A DNA stretch of 64,000 bases, taken from an uncultured Acidobacteriia bacterium (GTDB lineage Bacteria > Acidobacteriota > Terriglobia > Bryobacterales > Bryobacteraceae). The stretch is from contig CAIUOG010000066.1 in the NCBI GenBank assembly GCA_903900705.1, positions 90,776-154,775 on the forward strand. Reading direction: 5' to 3'. Below are positions 52,496-64,000 of this stretch, in pieces. The stretch's first letter is position 1, and each line of letters opens with the position of its first letter. Both the position numbers and the translations under genes were made by a program. A model generated the notes under the pieces. That model saw only the letters and a program-made list of their open reading frames with translations, was not told where the DNA came from and did no database searches.

Positions 52496-54913
52496 ATGAC
52501 GAAGCTCGCCCTCGCACTCCTGATTCCCGCCGCCGCCTTCGCTCAGAGCGATCGCGCCGAAGCGCAGAAGAACCCCTTTACCGGGAACGCCCAGGCCATC
52601 GCCGCCGGCCGGACTCTCTACAACCAGGCCTGCGTCGCCTGTCATGGCGCGGACCTGCGCGGTGACCGCGGTCCCTCTCTCGTCAGCGGCAACTTCTCCC
52701 GCGGCAATGCCGATGGTGAGATCTTCATCAACATCCGCAGCGGCATCCGCGGCACCCAGATGCCCGGCTTCTCCACCTTCACCACAGACCAGACCTGGCA
52801 GATCGTCTCCTATATGCGAAGCATGGCGGCTCCGGCCGCTCCCGCCGCGCCCCGGAATGAGACTGTCTCCGGCAACGCCGCGGCCGGCAGGGCTGTCTTT
52901 GAAGGCAAGGGCGGCTGCCTCGGCTGCCACATGGTGGCGGGCAAAGGCGTTTCCGTCGGCCCGGACCTCACGGCTGCCGGAAAGCTCGCGGCGGGTCAGT
53001 TGCAGGCGAAGATCGAGAATCCCAATCAGGCGCCGGCCAACGCCGGTGGGCGCGGTCGCGGACGTGGTGGCGCGGGCCGTCCCGCCACCGTGATCGCGAA
53101 GACAGCCGATGGCCACGAGTATCGCGGCGTGCAGAAGGCGGCCGATCCCTTCTCCATCCAGATGGTCGATTCCACCGGCAAATACCACTCCTTCGAAAAG
53201 TCGCAGCTCTCTGACCTGCGTGTGGAAGCGAAGTCCTTCATGCCGGACGACTTCAAAACCCGCCTCACCGGCGCGGAAATCCAGAACGTGGTGGCCTACC
53301 TGAAGTCGCTCGATGGCTCCGATGTCTCGAAGCTCGCCGCCGGCGGAGGACTCACCTGGGAACGTATCCGCGATTCCGCCAAAGAGCCGCGGAACTACCT
53401 GACGTACTGGGGTGACCTCGGCGGCAAACACTACTCCGCGCTCGACCAGATCAACACCGGGAACGTGAAGAATCTCCAGGCGAAGTGGGCCATGCAGATG
53501 CCCGGTGACGGCATTGTGGAATCGATTCCGCTCGTCGTCGACGGCATCATGTACACCACCGGGCCCGTGGGCGGCAGCGCCCAGGTGTTCGCGCTGGATG
53601 CGAAGACCGGCCGCCAGCTCTGGCGCTACGAACGCAAGCAGAAGGTGGTCAATCCGTACGAGATCAACCGCATCAACCGCGGCGTCACGGTGTATGGCAA
53701 CCGCCTGTTCTTCGGAACGCTGGACTCCGCGCTCGTCGCGCTCGATGCCCGCACCGGCGCCTTCCTCTGGGAAGTGCAGCTGGCGGACACCATGCTCGGC
53801 TACAGCATCACTTCGCCGCCCCTCGTGGTGAAAGACAAGATCATCACCGGCATCACCGGCGGCGAATTCGGCATCCCCGCCTGGATTGACGCCTATGACC
53901 CCGCCACCGGCAAACGCCTCTGGCGCTGGAACACCATCCCGAAACCCGGCGAAGCGGGGCATGACACCTGGGCCGGCAACAGCTGGGAACACGGCGCAGC
54001 GCCCACCTGGCTTACTGGCAGCTACGACGCGGACCTCAACACGCTCTACTGGACCATCGGTAACCCCGGTCCCGATATCAATGGCGACGTCCGCATGGGC
54101 GATAACCTCTACAGCTGCTCCGTGGTCGCGCTCGACCCCGATACCGGCAAGCTGAAATGGCACTACCAGTTCACGCCCAATGACACGCATGACTGGGATG
54201 CAACGGAAGACGTTGTTCTGGTCGACCGCATGTGGCATGGCCAGCAGCGCAAGCTCCTGATGCAGGCCGACCGCAACGGCATCTTCTACGTGCTTGACCG
54301 CGTTACCGGACAGTTCCTCGCCGGCAGTCCGTTTGTCCGCGCTTCCTGGGTGAAGGGCTTCGACGAAAAAGGGAAGCCGATCACCACCGAAAACTGGCGC
54401 GCCAATCCCGAAGGGACCACCGTCTATCCGTCGCTCGGGGGCGGCTCCAACTTCCAGGCGCCGTCCTACAGCCCGCAGACCGGCTGGATGTATTTCATGT
54501 ACTACGATGGACCGGGCCGCTACTCCATCGGCCCCGCGCCTTACGAACCGGGCAAACAGTTCCAGGGCCGCGGCACGGGCGGCGGCTTCGGTCCGCCGCC
54601 CGCCAACGGTCAGGCGCCGCCCTCGCAGGGTGTGATGGCCTTCGATCCGGAAACCGGCAAGCCGGTCTGGAAGTTCGAACTGGCCCAGAACAGCCTCGCC
54701 CACGGCCTGATCTCCACCGCCGGCGGCCTGGTTTTCGCCGCCTCCCCGGAAGGCAACTTCATGGCGCTCGACGCGAAGACCGGCAAGTCACTCTGGCGCT
54801 TCGGCGCCGGTGCTTCCATCCCGTCGTCGCCGATGACGTATTCAGTGGATGGCAAGCAGTACGTGGCAATCTCCACCGCCAACGTGCTCTACTCCTTCGC
54901 GCTGCCGGATTAG
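52496..54913 (+). CDS. PQQ-dependent dehydrogenase with two N-terminal haem c motifs
   Basis: An 805-residue exported quinohaemoprotein. After a signal peptide (residues 1-17) come two cytochrome-c-like modules, CVACH (Cys46, Cys49, His50) and CLGCH (Cys141, Cys144, His145). Met90 and Met224, in MPGF-type motifs, are possible axial ligands. A Gly/Arg-rich loop (GGRGRGRGGAGR) near residue 190 interrupts the second module. The PQQ propeller begins near residue 285 (NYLTYWGDLGGKHYSALDQI). Most alcohol dehydrogenases carry one haem at the C-terminus, so this order is unusual. I chose ATG 52496; GTG 52469 overlaps the esterase stop. A strong hairpin follows the gene. Confidence 0.9.
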   Translation: MTKLALALLIPAAAFAQSDRAEAQKNPFTGNAQAIAAGRTLYNQACVACHGADLRGDRGPSLVSGNFSRGNADGEIFINIRSGIRGTQMPGFSTFTTDQTWQIVSYMRSMAAPAAPAAPRNETVSGNAAAGRAVFEGKGGCLGCHMVAGKGVSVGPDLTAAGKLAAGQLQAKIENPNQAPANAGGRGRGRGGAGRPATVIAKTADGHEYRGVQKAADPFSIQMVDSTGKYHSFEKSQLSDLRVEAKSFMPDDFKTRLTGAEIQNVVAYLKSLDGSDVSKLAAGGGLTWERIRDSAKEPRNYLTYWGDLGGKHYSALDQINTGNVKNLQAKWAMQMPGDGIVESIPLVVDGIMYTTGPVGGSAQVFALDAKTGRQLWRYERKQKVVNPYEINRINRGVTVYGNRLFFGTLDSALVALDARTGAFLWEVQLADTMLGYSITSPPLVVKDKIITGITGGEFGIPAWIDAYDPATGKRLWRWNTIPKPGEAGHDTWAGNSWEHGAAPTWLTGSYDADLNTLYWTIGNPGPDINGDVRMGDNLYSCSVVALDPDTGKLKWHYQFTPNDTHDWDATEDVVLVDRMWHGQQRKLLMQADRNGIFYVLDRVTGQFLAGSPFVRASWVKGFDEKGKPITTENWRANPEGTTVYPSLGGGSNFQAPSYSPQTGWMYFMYYDGPGRYSIGPAPYEPGKQFQGRGTGGGFGPPPANGQAPPSQGVMAFDPETGKPVWKFELAQNSLAHGLISTAGGLVFAASPEGNFMALDAKTGKSLWRFGAGASIPSSPMTYSVDGKQYVAISTANVLYSFALPD

Positions 54914-54920
54914 TTTCGGA

Positions 54921-54950
54921 GAGGGGGGCGGGTGGTTCCGCGCCCCCCTC
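54921..54950 (+). terminator. Strong hairpin after the PQQ dehydrogenase
   Basis: GAGGGGGGCG at 54921-54930 pairs perfectly with CGCCCCCCTC at 54941-54950 across a 10-base loop. It lies 8 bp after the stop codon. Only a weak T run (CTCTTTT) follows about 12 bp later, so it fits a terminator with a poor tail. Confidence 0.55.
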
Positions 54951-55002
54951 AATAAACATCGCTCTTTTACCAATACGCAGCCGGATCGCGCGTCCGTCAG
55001 GC

Positions 55003-55608
55003 GTGCGAATTCTTAACAGCGTTATCCTCCAGACCCTCCTGCTGACTCTCGGCCTCAGCCAGATCTCCCACGCAACCGTGATCTTCGTGGACTATCACAC
55101 GCTTCCCACCCAGGTGGTGACCTCCTACGACCTTCTGGGCGTCAACGTGACGACGGCGGGCGTGGGCATGCTCCAGATCCTCAACACCGGCGGCATCGGC
55201 GTTGTGGGCGGCACCAGCCAGTACACCATCGACGGCGCGGAATCCGTTCGTTTTACCTTTGATACCGGTTCCGCCACGGGCATCAGTTTCGACGACTACT
55301 ATGTGGTCAATCAGAACCCAGGGCTCTATTTGAGGCCGGTTGCCAGCGTCACCGGCTACGCGGTGGGCGGCGCATCGCTGGGCACCGTCAGCATTCTGCC
55401 TTTCACCGTCTACCCCACCACCAACGTTTCGGCGCTCTTCGGCGGCGTGGCGCTTTCCGGCTTCAGTGTCTCCGGCAACCAGACCGGTATGCAGATCTAC
55501 GACCTGACCTACAACGGCACACTGCCCACGCCGGAGCCCTCCACCTTCGGGCCGGGGATCCTGGCATTGGTGATCGGCGCGGCGGCCCGCCGACATGCAC
55601 ATGCATGA
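55003..55608 (+). CDS. PEP-CTERM-anchored exported protein
   Basis: A 201-residue secreted protein. The signal peptide (LNSVILQTLLLTLGLSQISHA) is followed by a beta-rich, Thr/Gly/Val-rich body. The C-terminus has TPEPSTFGPGILALVIGAAARR, the PEP motif plus membrane stretch plus arginines that exosortase-type enzymes process. No exosortase gene is in the window. Start is GTG with no strong ribosome site. Its stop overlaps the ATG of the next gene as ATGA. The body has no domain I recognise; PEP-CTERM proteins often join the extracellular matrix. Confidence 0.82.
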   Translation: MRILNSVILQTLLLTLGLSQISHATVIFVDYHTLPTQVVTSYDLLGVNVTTAGVGMLQILNTGGIGVVGGTSQYTIDGAESVRFTFDTGSATGISFDDYYVVNQNPGLYLRPVASVTGYAVGGASLGTVSILPFTVYPTTNVSALFGGVALSGFSVSGNQTGMQIYDLTYNGTLPTPEPSTFGPGILALVIGAAARRHAHA

Positions 55609-56732
55609 GCAAGCGGGACAAGCGGCATTCCTGTAAATTGGTAGCCGTGCAAACCCGCCGCGAAATCCTCCGCACCTCTGTCGCCGCCGCTGCCTCCATC
55701 GCTCTCGGTAACGCCGCTCCCGCCCGCCAGTGGAAGCTCGGTATCAATACCTACTGCCTTCGCTTCTGGCGTTTCAATGACCGGCAGCTGATTGACTGGT
55801 GCGTCAAAGAGAAGCTTGACGCTATCTTTCTGCAGGACTCGCCCGACCCCGGCGTGATGAAGCCGGAACACTGGGCGGAGGTGCGGGCCTGGACCAAAGA
55901 CGCCGGCCTCCACCTTGAGACGGGAGGCAGTGCGCTGTTGCCGAAGACTCCGGAGGGTTTCGCCGCATCCGTCGCCACGCTGCGGAAGAACGTGGAACGC
56001 GCCAGGGCGATGGGCGCGACCATGGTCCGCGCGCTGCTGGTCAGCGACCGTTACAGCATGCCGGAAGGCCCGGTCGAAAAGCATGTCGAGACGGGCGTGA
56101 AGATCCTCCGGGAAGTCCGGCGGCAGGTGCTCGACGCGAACCTGAAAATTGGCATCGAGAACCACAAGGACATCCAGGCGTGGCGAACCCGCCAGATGAT
56201 CGAGGCGGCGGGTACGGACTTTGTCGGCTCCTATCTCGATACCGGGAATCCGGTTTTCGTCGCCGAAGACCCGCTCACCACCATCGAAGAACTTGGTCCG
56301 GTGGCGCTGAGCTTCCACCTGCGGGATTCGGTGGTCTACGAGCAGCCTGGCGGCATCGCGGTCCAGTGGGTGCCGCTCGGTGAAGGCACCAACAACTTCC
56401 GGGCGCTGGTGGCGCGCGCGGCGGAGATCATGTCTCCCAACGTCCACATCTACTGCAAGCCCATTACGGCGCGCCCCCCGGTGGTGCTGCCCGTTTATGG
56501 CGAAGAGTTCTGGACGAAGTGGTTCCCGGATGCGCGCTCGCATGACCTGGCGCGCTTTGAGGCGCTGGCGAAGCGTGGTCAGCCCTGGAACAAACCACAC
56601 CTCATGGCCGATGTGGAGGGTGTCCGCGACAAGTACATGGACGCGCTCAAAATCCAGCAGATGGCCCACATGGAGCAGAGCCTCACGTACTGCAAAAAGG
56701 AGCTCGATCTCGGCGTGCGCTGGCGGAGTTAA
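55605..56732 (+). CDS. Sugar isomerase/epimerase-like TIM barrel with export signal
   Basis: A 375-residue protein if read from ATG 55605 (overlapping the previous stop). A GTG at 55647 would begin right at VQTRREILRTSVAAAASIALG, a twin-arginine-type signal, and may be the true start. The mature part is a xylose-isomerase-like barrel: GINTYCLRFWRF, AIFLQDSP, GIENHKDIQAW, FVGSYLDTGNPVFVAEDPL and SFHLRDSVVYE, with metal-binding Glu, Asp and His in the usual strands. Related domains act on inositol or keto-sugars. It shares its fold and Tat theme with the gene at 35577. Confidence 0.85.
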   Translation: MSKRDKRHSCKLVAVQTRREILRTSVAAAASIALGNAAPARQWKLGINTYCLRFWRFNDRQLIDWCVKEKLDAIFLQDSPDPGVMKPEHWAEVRAWTKDAGLHLETGGSALLPKTPEGFAASVATLRKNVERARAMGATMVRALLVSDRYSMPEGPVEKHVETGVKILREVRRQVLDANLKIGIENHKDIQAWRTRQMIEAAGTDFVGSYLDTGNPVFVAEDPLTTIEELGPVALSFHLRDSVVYEQPGGIAVQWVPLGEGTNNFRALVARAAEIMSPNVHIYCKPITARPPVVLPVYGEEFWTKWFPDARSHDLARFEALAKRGQPWNKPHLMADVEGVRDKYMDALKIQQMAHMEQSLTYCKKELDLGVRWRS

Positions 56733-56741
56733 CTGACGCGC

Positions 56742-57413
56742 TTAAGGCTTCGCCGCCGGGAGCAGTTTACCCACTTCCGCGGCGACCTGCGCGGCGAGCA
56801 GTGCGCTGCCGTCCTTATTGAAGTGAATGTCGTCGGAATGGAGATCCGTGTGCGGCTTCATCAGCGCATGCAGGTCATCCACCGGGATTCCGCTCTTCCC
56901 GAAGAATTCCCGCGCGATGCGATTCCGCTCTTCAATGCGGGAGTTGGTGGCGCCTTTCTCGCGATCCGCCCGGACCGGAGTCGTCTGTCCCCAGATGAGT
57001 TTTGCGCCCGGCGCGCCGCGGCGAAGCGTGTTCAGCAGTTCGGGCAGGGCTTTGCGGTAGTCGTCTTCCGTGTATTCCCAGCCGTGCATCCCGATGTTGA
57101 CGTGCACCACATCGAACTTCGCCTCGGTCAGGAAGACTGCGAGTTCCGCCTGCAGCGCCGGGTCACCCAGGGCCTTTGAGGTCGCAATGCGGGCCACCCA
57201 GGCTTTGCCTTTGAGCTGTTCCTCCACGCCGGTGAAGTAGGCGCGCGTGATGGAATCGCCGATCAGCAATACGCGCGGCAGGTTGTTTTCGTTGGTGTGG
57301 GGGAACCAGACGTCGGTCCACTCGGTGGATTCGCGGGGCGGCGACTGCGCGAACGCCGCAGCCGCCGCCAGCGCCAGAACCAGACTACAGAAGCTGCATG
57401 CCCGAATCGACAT
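56742..57413 (-). CDS. Secreted SGNH/GDSL-type hydrolase
   Basis: A 223-residue secreted esterase-like protein. The signal peptide is about 22 residues, ending AAAAAFAQS. Block I has the nucleophile in LLIGDSITR, block III has NIGMHGWEY (instead of GxND), and block V has SDDIHFNKDGS with the DxxH pair. Such enzymes remove acetyl or acyl groups from carbohydrates. I chose ATG 57413, which overlaps the end of fabI by 29 bp on the same strand. GxND is degenerate, so activity may be reduced. It is 9 bp from the convergent TIM-barrel gene. Confidence 0.83.
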   Translation of the reverse strand: MSIRACSFCSLVLALAAAAAFAQSPPRESTEWTDVWFPHTNENNLPRVLLIGDSITRAYFTGVEEQLKGKAWVARIATSKALGDPALQAELAVFLTEAKFDVVHVNIGMHGWEYTEDDYRKALPELLNTLRRGAPGAKLIWGQTTPVRADREKGATNSRIEERNRIAREFFGKSGIPVDDLHALMKPHTDLHSDDIHFNKDGSALLAAQVAAEVGKLLPAAKP

Positions 57414-58149
57414 AGACCACATTCCCGGTGACGCCACGGCTCAGATCGCTCGCAAGAAACGCAGCGGTGTCGCCCACTTCACCCGCTTCAGTAACATGCC
57501 GCAGCGGCGACATTTCCTTCGTCGCATCGAGCATCACGGAAAGATCTTTGACGGCGCGCGCGGAGGCGGTCTTGACCGCGCCGGCCGAGATGGCGTTTAC
57601 CCGGATCTTCCGCGGACCGAGGTCGTTCGCCAGATACCGCATGGAAGCTTCGAGCGAAGCCTTGGCCACGCCCATCACGTTGTAGTTCGGGCGCACGCGT
57701 ACGGCGCCCAGGTAGGTCAGCGTCATGATGGAGCCGCCGTTGGTCATCAGCGGCGCGATGGCGCGGGACATGGCGACGAACGAATAGGCGCTCACGTTCT
57801 GGGCCAGCAGAAAGCCATCCCGCTGCGTTTCGACGAACGGGCGGCCCAGGTCTTCGCGATTGGCAAAAGCCAGGCTGTGCACGAGGGCGTCAATCGGCCT
57901 GCCGAGTTCACGCAGACTGGCTTCGAGAGCGAGAATCTCCTCGTCTTTGGTGACATCGCAGGGCAGCAGTTTTGCTATCGGCATGCCGCCCACGATTGAT
58001 TCGATCGTGTCGCGCTGCTTCTCGTTCACATAGGTGAGGATGAGCGACGCACCCTCCCGGGCGAACGATTCCGCGATTCCATAAGCGAGACTCCACTTAT
58101 TCGCGATGCCGGCGATGACCGCCGTCTTTCCTTCAAGTATTCCGGGCAT
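57385..58149 (-). CDS. fabI: Enoyl-[acyl-carrier-protein] reductase (NADH), FabI
   Basis: A 254-residue short-chain dehydrogenase/reductase of the FabI type, the last step of each fatty-acid elongation cycle. The cofactor region starts GKTAVIAGIANKWSLAYGIA, then VHSLAFANRED. The active site is Tyr-x6-Lys in YNVMGVAKASLEASMRYLA, with SRAIAPLM upstream. The C-terminal GNVVYVDSGMQLL is normal. The single long-chain reductase makes this gene likely essential. It is 11 bp after the esterase gene in the same direction and overlaps the SGNH gene. Confidence 0.96.
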   Translation of the reverse strand: MPGILEGKTAVIAGIANKWSLAYGIAESFAREGASLILTYVNEKQRDTIESIVGGMPIAKLLPCDVTKDEEILALEASLRELGRPIDALVHSLAFANREDLGRPFVETQRDGFLLAQNVSAYSFVAMSRAIAPLMTNGGSIMTLTYLGAVRVRPNYNVMGVAKASLEASMRYLANDLGPRKIRVNAISAGAVKTASARAVKDLSVMLDATKEMSPLRHVTEAGEVGDTAAFLASDLSRGVTGNVVYVDSGMQLL

Positions 58150-58160
58150 GAACTATCAGG

Positions 58161-59066
58161 TTACTTCAGCAGCGCATTCACACGCAGCCAGTTCGCCAGA
58201 AGGCCGGGCCACTGGGCGAGCGCGAAGTCGTCCATGCCGAGCCCCACGCCATGCGGTCCGCGCTGGAAAATGTGCATTTCCGCCACCACACCCGCCTTGC
58301 GCAGCGCGAGGAAATACATGATGGAGTTCTCAGCCGGAACGCCGGTATCGCCGTTGGTGTGGAAGATGAAGGTGGGCGGGGTTTTGGAAGTGACAGCGTT
58401 CTCTCCCGAAAGATCCTTCGCGAGCGCGGGGTCCGGGTTGTCGCCGAGCAGGTTCTTCTTCGAACCCTGATGGGTCCACGGTTCCACGAATGAGATGACG
58501 GGATAGCCGAGGACGGCGAAATCGGGCCGGCTGCTCACGCGGTCGATGGGGTCGGCGGCATCGGCCTTGCCGCTGTCGAAGTGGGTGGAGGCGGTGGAGG
58601 CGAGGTGCCCGCCCGCGGAGAAGCCCATAATGCCGATTTTGTCCGGCGCAATCTGCCAGGCGGCGGCATTGGCCCGGAGGGTGCGGATGGCGCGCTGCGC
58701 GTCACCGAGTTCCACCGGATGGTGGTACTTCGGACCGAGGCGGTACTTCAGAACAACGGCGGCAATGCCGAGCGAATTGAGATAGTTGGCGACCTGGCGG
58801 CCCTCATGGTTGGAGGCGAGCGCGCCATAGCCGCCGCCGGGACAGATGACCACGGCGGTCATGCCGGGAGTGGTGCTGCGCGGCAGGAAGACGGTGATGG
58901 TGGGGATGTCCTTATCATCGGTGCCCTGCGCGCCGGGCGCCGGTCCCTGCCAAAGCGGAATGGTCTTCGTGTCGAGCGCGACGAGGGGATTTGCCGGGCC
59001 GCGGCCCTGCTGTGCGTAGGCAGCCATGGAAAGCATCAATAATGCCGAAAAGAGAAGTCGCTTCAT
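58161..59066 (-). CDS. Secreted alpha/beta-hydrolase (BD-FAE/acetylesterase-like)
   Basis: A 301-residue exported hydrolase. The signal peptide is LLFSALLMLSMAAYA. The oxyanion strand ICPGGGYGALASNHEG and nucleophile GFSAGGHLAST are clear; the Asp is in NGDTGVP and the His in RGPHGVGLGMD, giving a complete triad. The family removes acetyl or feruloyl groups from polysaccharides. I chose ATG 59066; the longer frame runs back into the divergent VanZ-like gene. It precedes fabI by 11 bp. The substrate is unknown. Confidence 0.9.
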   Translation of the reverse strand: MKRLLFSALLMLSMAAYAQQGRGPANPLVALDTKTIPLWQGPAPGAQGTDDKDIPTITVFLPRSTTPGMTAVVICPGGGYGALASNHEGRQVANYLNSLGIAAVVLKYRLGPKYHHPVELGDAQRAIRTLRANAAAWQIAPDKIGIMGFSAGGHLASTASTHFDSGKADAADPIDRVSSRPDFAVLGYPVISFVEPWTHQGSKKNLLGDNPDPALAKDLSGENAVTSKTPPTFIFHTNGDTGVPAENSIMYFLALRKAGVVAEMHIFQRGPHGVGLGMDDFALAQWPGLLANWLRVNALLK

Positions 59067-59108
59067 ACCAGTGAAGCCGATCATATCAGGTTGTTCTAGA
59101 ATCAAGGT

Positions 59109-62311
<3,203 letters not shown>

Positions 62312-62329
62312 ATCTAACGAAATGGTTTT

Positions 62330-63831
<1,502 letters not shown>

Positions 63832-63832
<1 letters not shown>

Positions 63833-64000
63833 CAGGAGCGGGAAATCTTACGGGCTTTGCGAATGGACGAAACGCCGTAGCAGGCCATGACCACTATGAA
63901 GATGGAGACGATGGCGAGTTGCGACGGGGGCAGTGTGCCCGGATGCTGCCAGACCTTGAATGCGGCGGAGCCTGCAAATACAAGAAAAACAAAGCCCAGG
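63832..64000 (-). CDS. Small membrane protein, 5' end outside window
   Basis: The last 55 codons of a minus-strand gene that continues beyond the window. The product has two membrane-like segments, [14 protein letters not shown] and [17 protein letters not shown], and a basic end (RKARKISRS). The stop shares a base with the ATG of the mutase gene (TGATG), so the two are translationally coupled. No family is recognised from this fragment. Confidence 0.7.

Noticed and set aside
52397..54703. 768-codon minus-strand frame opposite the second PQQ dehydrogenase
   Set aside because: Shadow of a well-supported gene. Low-complexity Gly/Val/Ala composition, no domains.

Overview
The window looks like a chromosomal stretch of an Acidobacteriota bacterium of the Bryobacterales/Solibacter type. 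This is an inference from gene content and high GC, not from a marker-gene search. The supporting traits are an Oar-like TonB receptor with a carboxypeptidase-regulatory plug, a PEP-CTERM protein, PQQ dehydrogenases with Gly/Arg-rich loops, many exported hydrolases (sulfatase, DUF1080, ceramidase-like, DUF4965), and several enzymes carrying Tat-like N-termini. No insertion sequence, prophage or CRISPR array was seen.

Layout. 1-4.8 kb: end of secF, then a tonB-exbB-exbD-exbD-TPR lipoprotein cluster closed by a strong hairpin. 4.8-11.2 kb: bifunctional (p)ppGpp synthetase/hydrolase, DUF971 protein, a PhoB/PhoR-like regulator-kinase-regulator block with a candidate PHO box, and a TsaC/Sua5 protein. 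11.2-16.8 kb (minus strand): a tight run of M20 peptidase, folD, coaE, HtrA protease and sulfatase, with ATGA overlaps. 16.9-21.5 kb: small secreted protein, phosphoesterase plus peroxiredoxin, GGDEF-EAL protein and an M19-like dipeptidase. 21.5-27.3 kb: a putative polymer-use group (TonB receptor, DUF1080 protein, exported HpcH/HpaI aldolase), then an M23 peptidase. 27.4-33 kb: ceramidase-like protein and an operon of NapH-like Fe-S membrane protein, CxxCH protein with terpene-cyclase-like repeats, and DUF4965 protein, with a CRP/FNR-like palindrome at its head. 33-36.7 kb: PQQ dehydrogenase, TIM-barrel protein and a 55-codon-scale small gene. 36.7-41.6 kb (minus): ACT-domain protein, then a 2-oxoacid:ferredoxin oxidoreductase (gamma-alpha fusion and beta) followed by an unrecognised third protein that resembles a degenerate PFOR thiamine-diphosphate domain.

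41.8-47 kb: beta-propeller lipoprotein, PrpD-like protein, nucleoside hydrolase and PLP aminotransferase, the last three with export signals. 47-48 kb: an MNT nucleotidyltransferase with a HEPN partner that appears broken by an internal deletion, lying just downstream of a tRNA-Arg(ACG). 48.5-51.3 kb: rpoN-hpf-rapZ, a classic cluster. 51.4-56.7 kb: esterase, a second PQQ dehydrogenase with two N-terminal haem motifs, a PEP-CTERM protein and a second TIM-barrel protein. 56.7-64 kb: SGNH hydrolase, fabI, a BD-FAE-like esterase, a VanZ-like protein with no normal start codon, thiC, a small secreted protein, an N-terminally short methylmalonyl-CoA mutase and the end of a membrane-protein gene.

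The best candidates for something undescribed are the KorAB-associated PFOR-like protein, the NapH plus haem/cyclase-repeat operon under a CRP-like site, the structured exbB-exbD intergenic region, the broken HEPN/MNT pair, and the theme of normally cytosolic enzymes carrying export signals.
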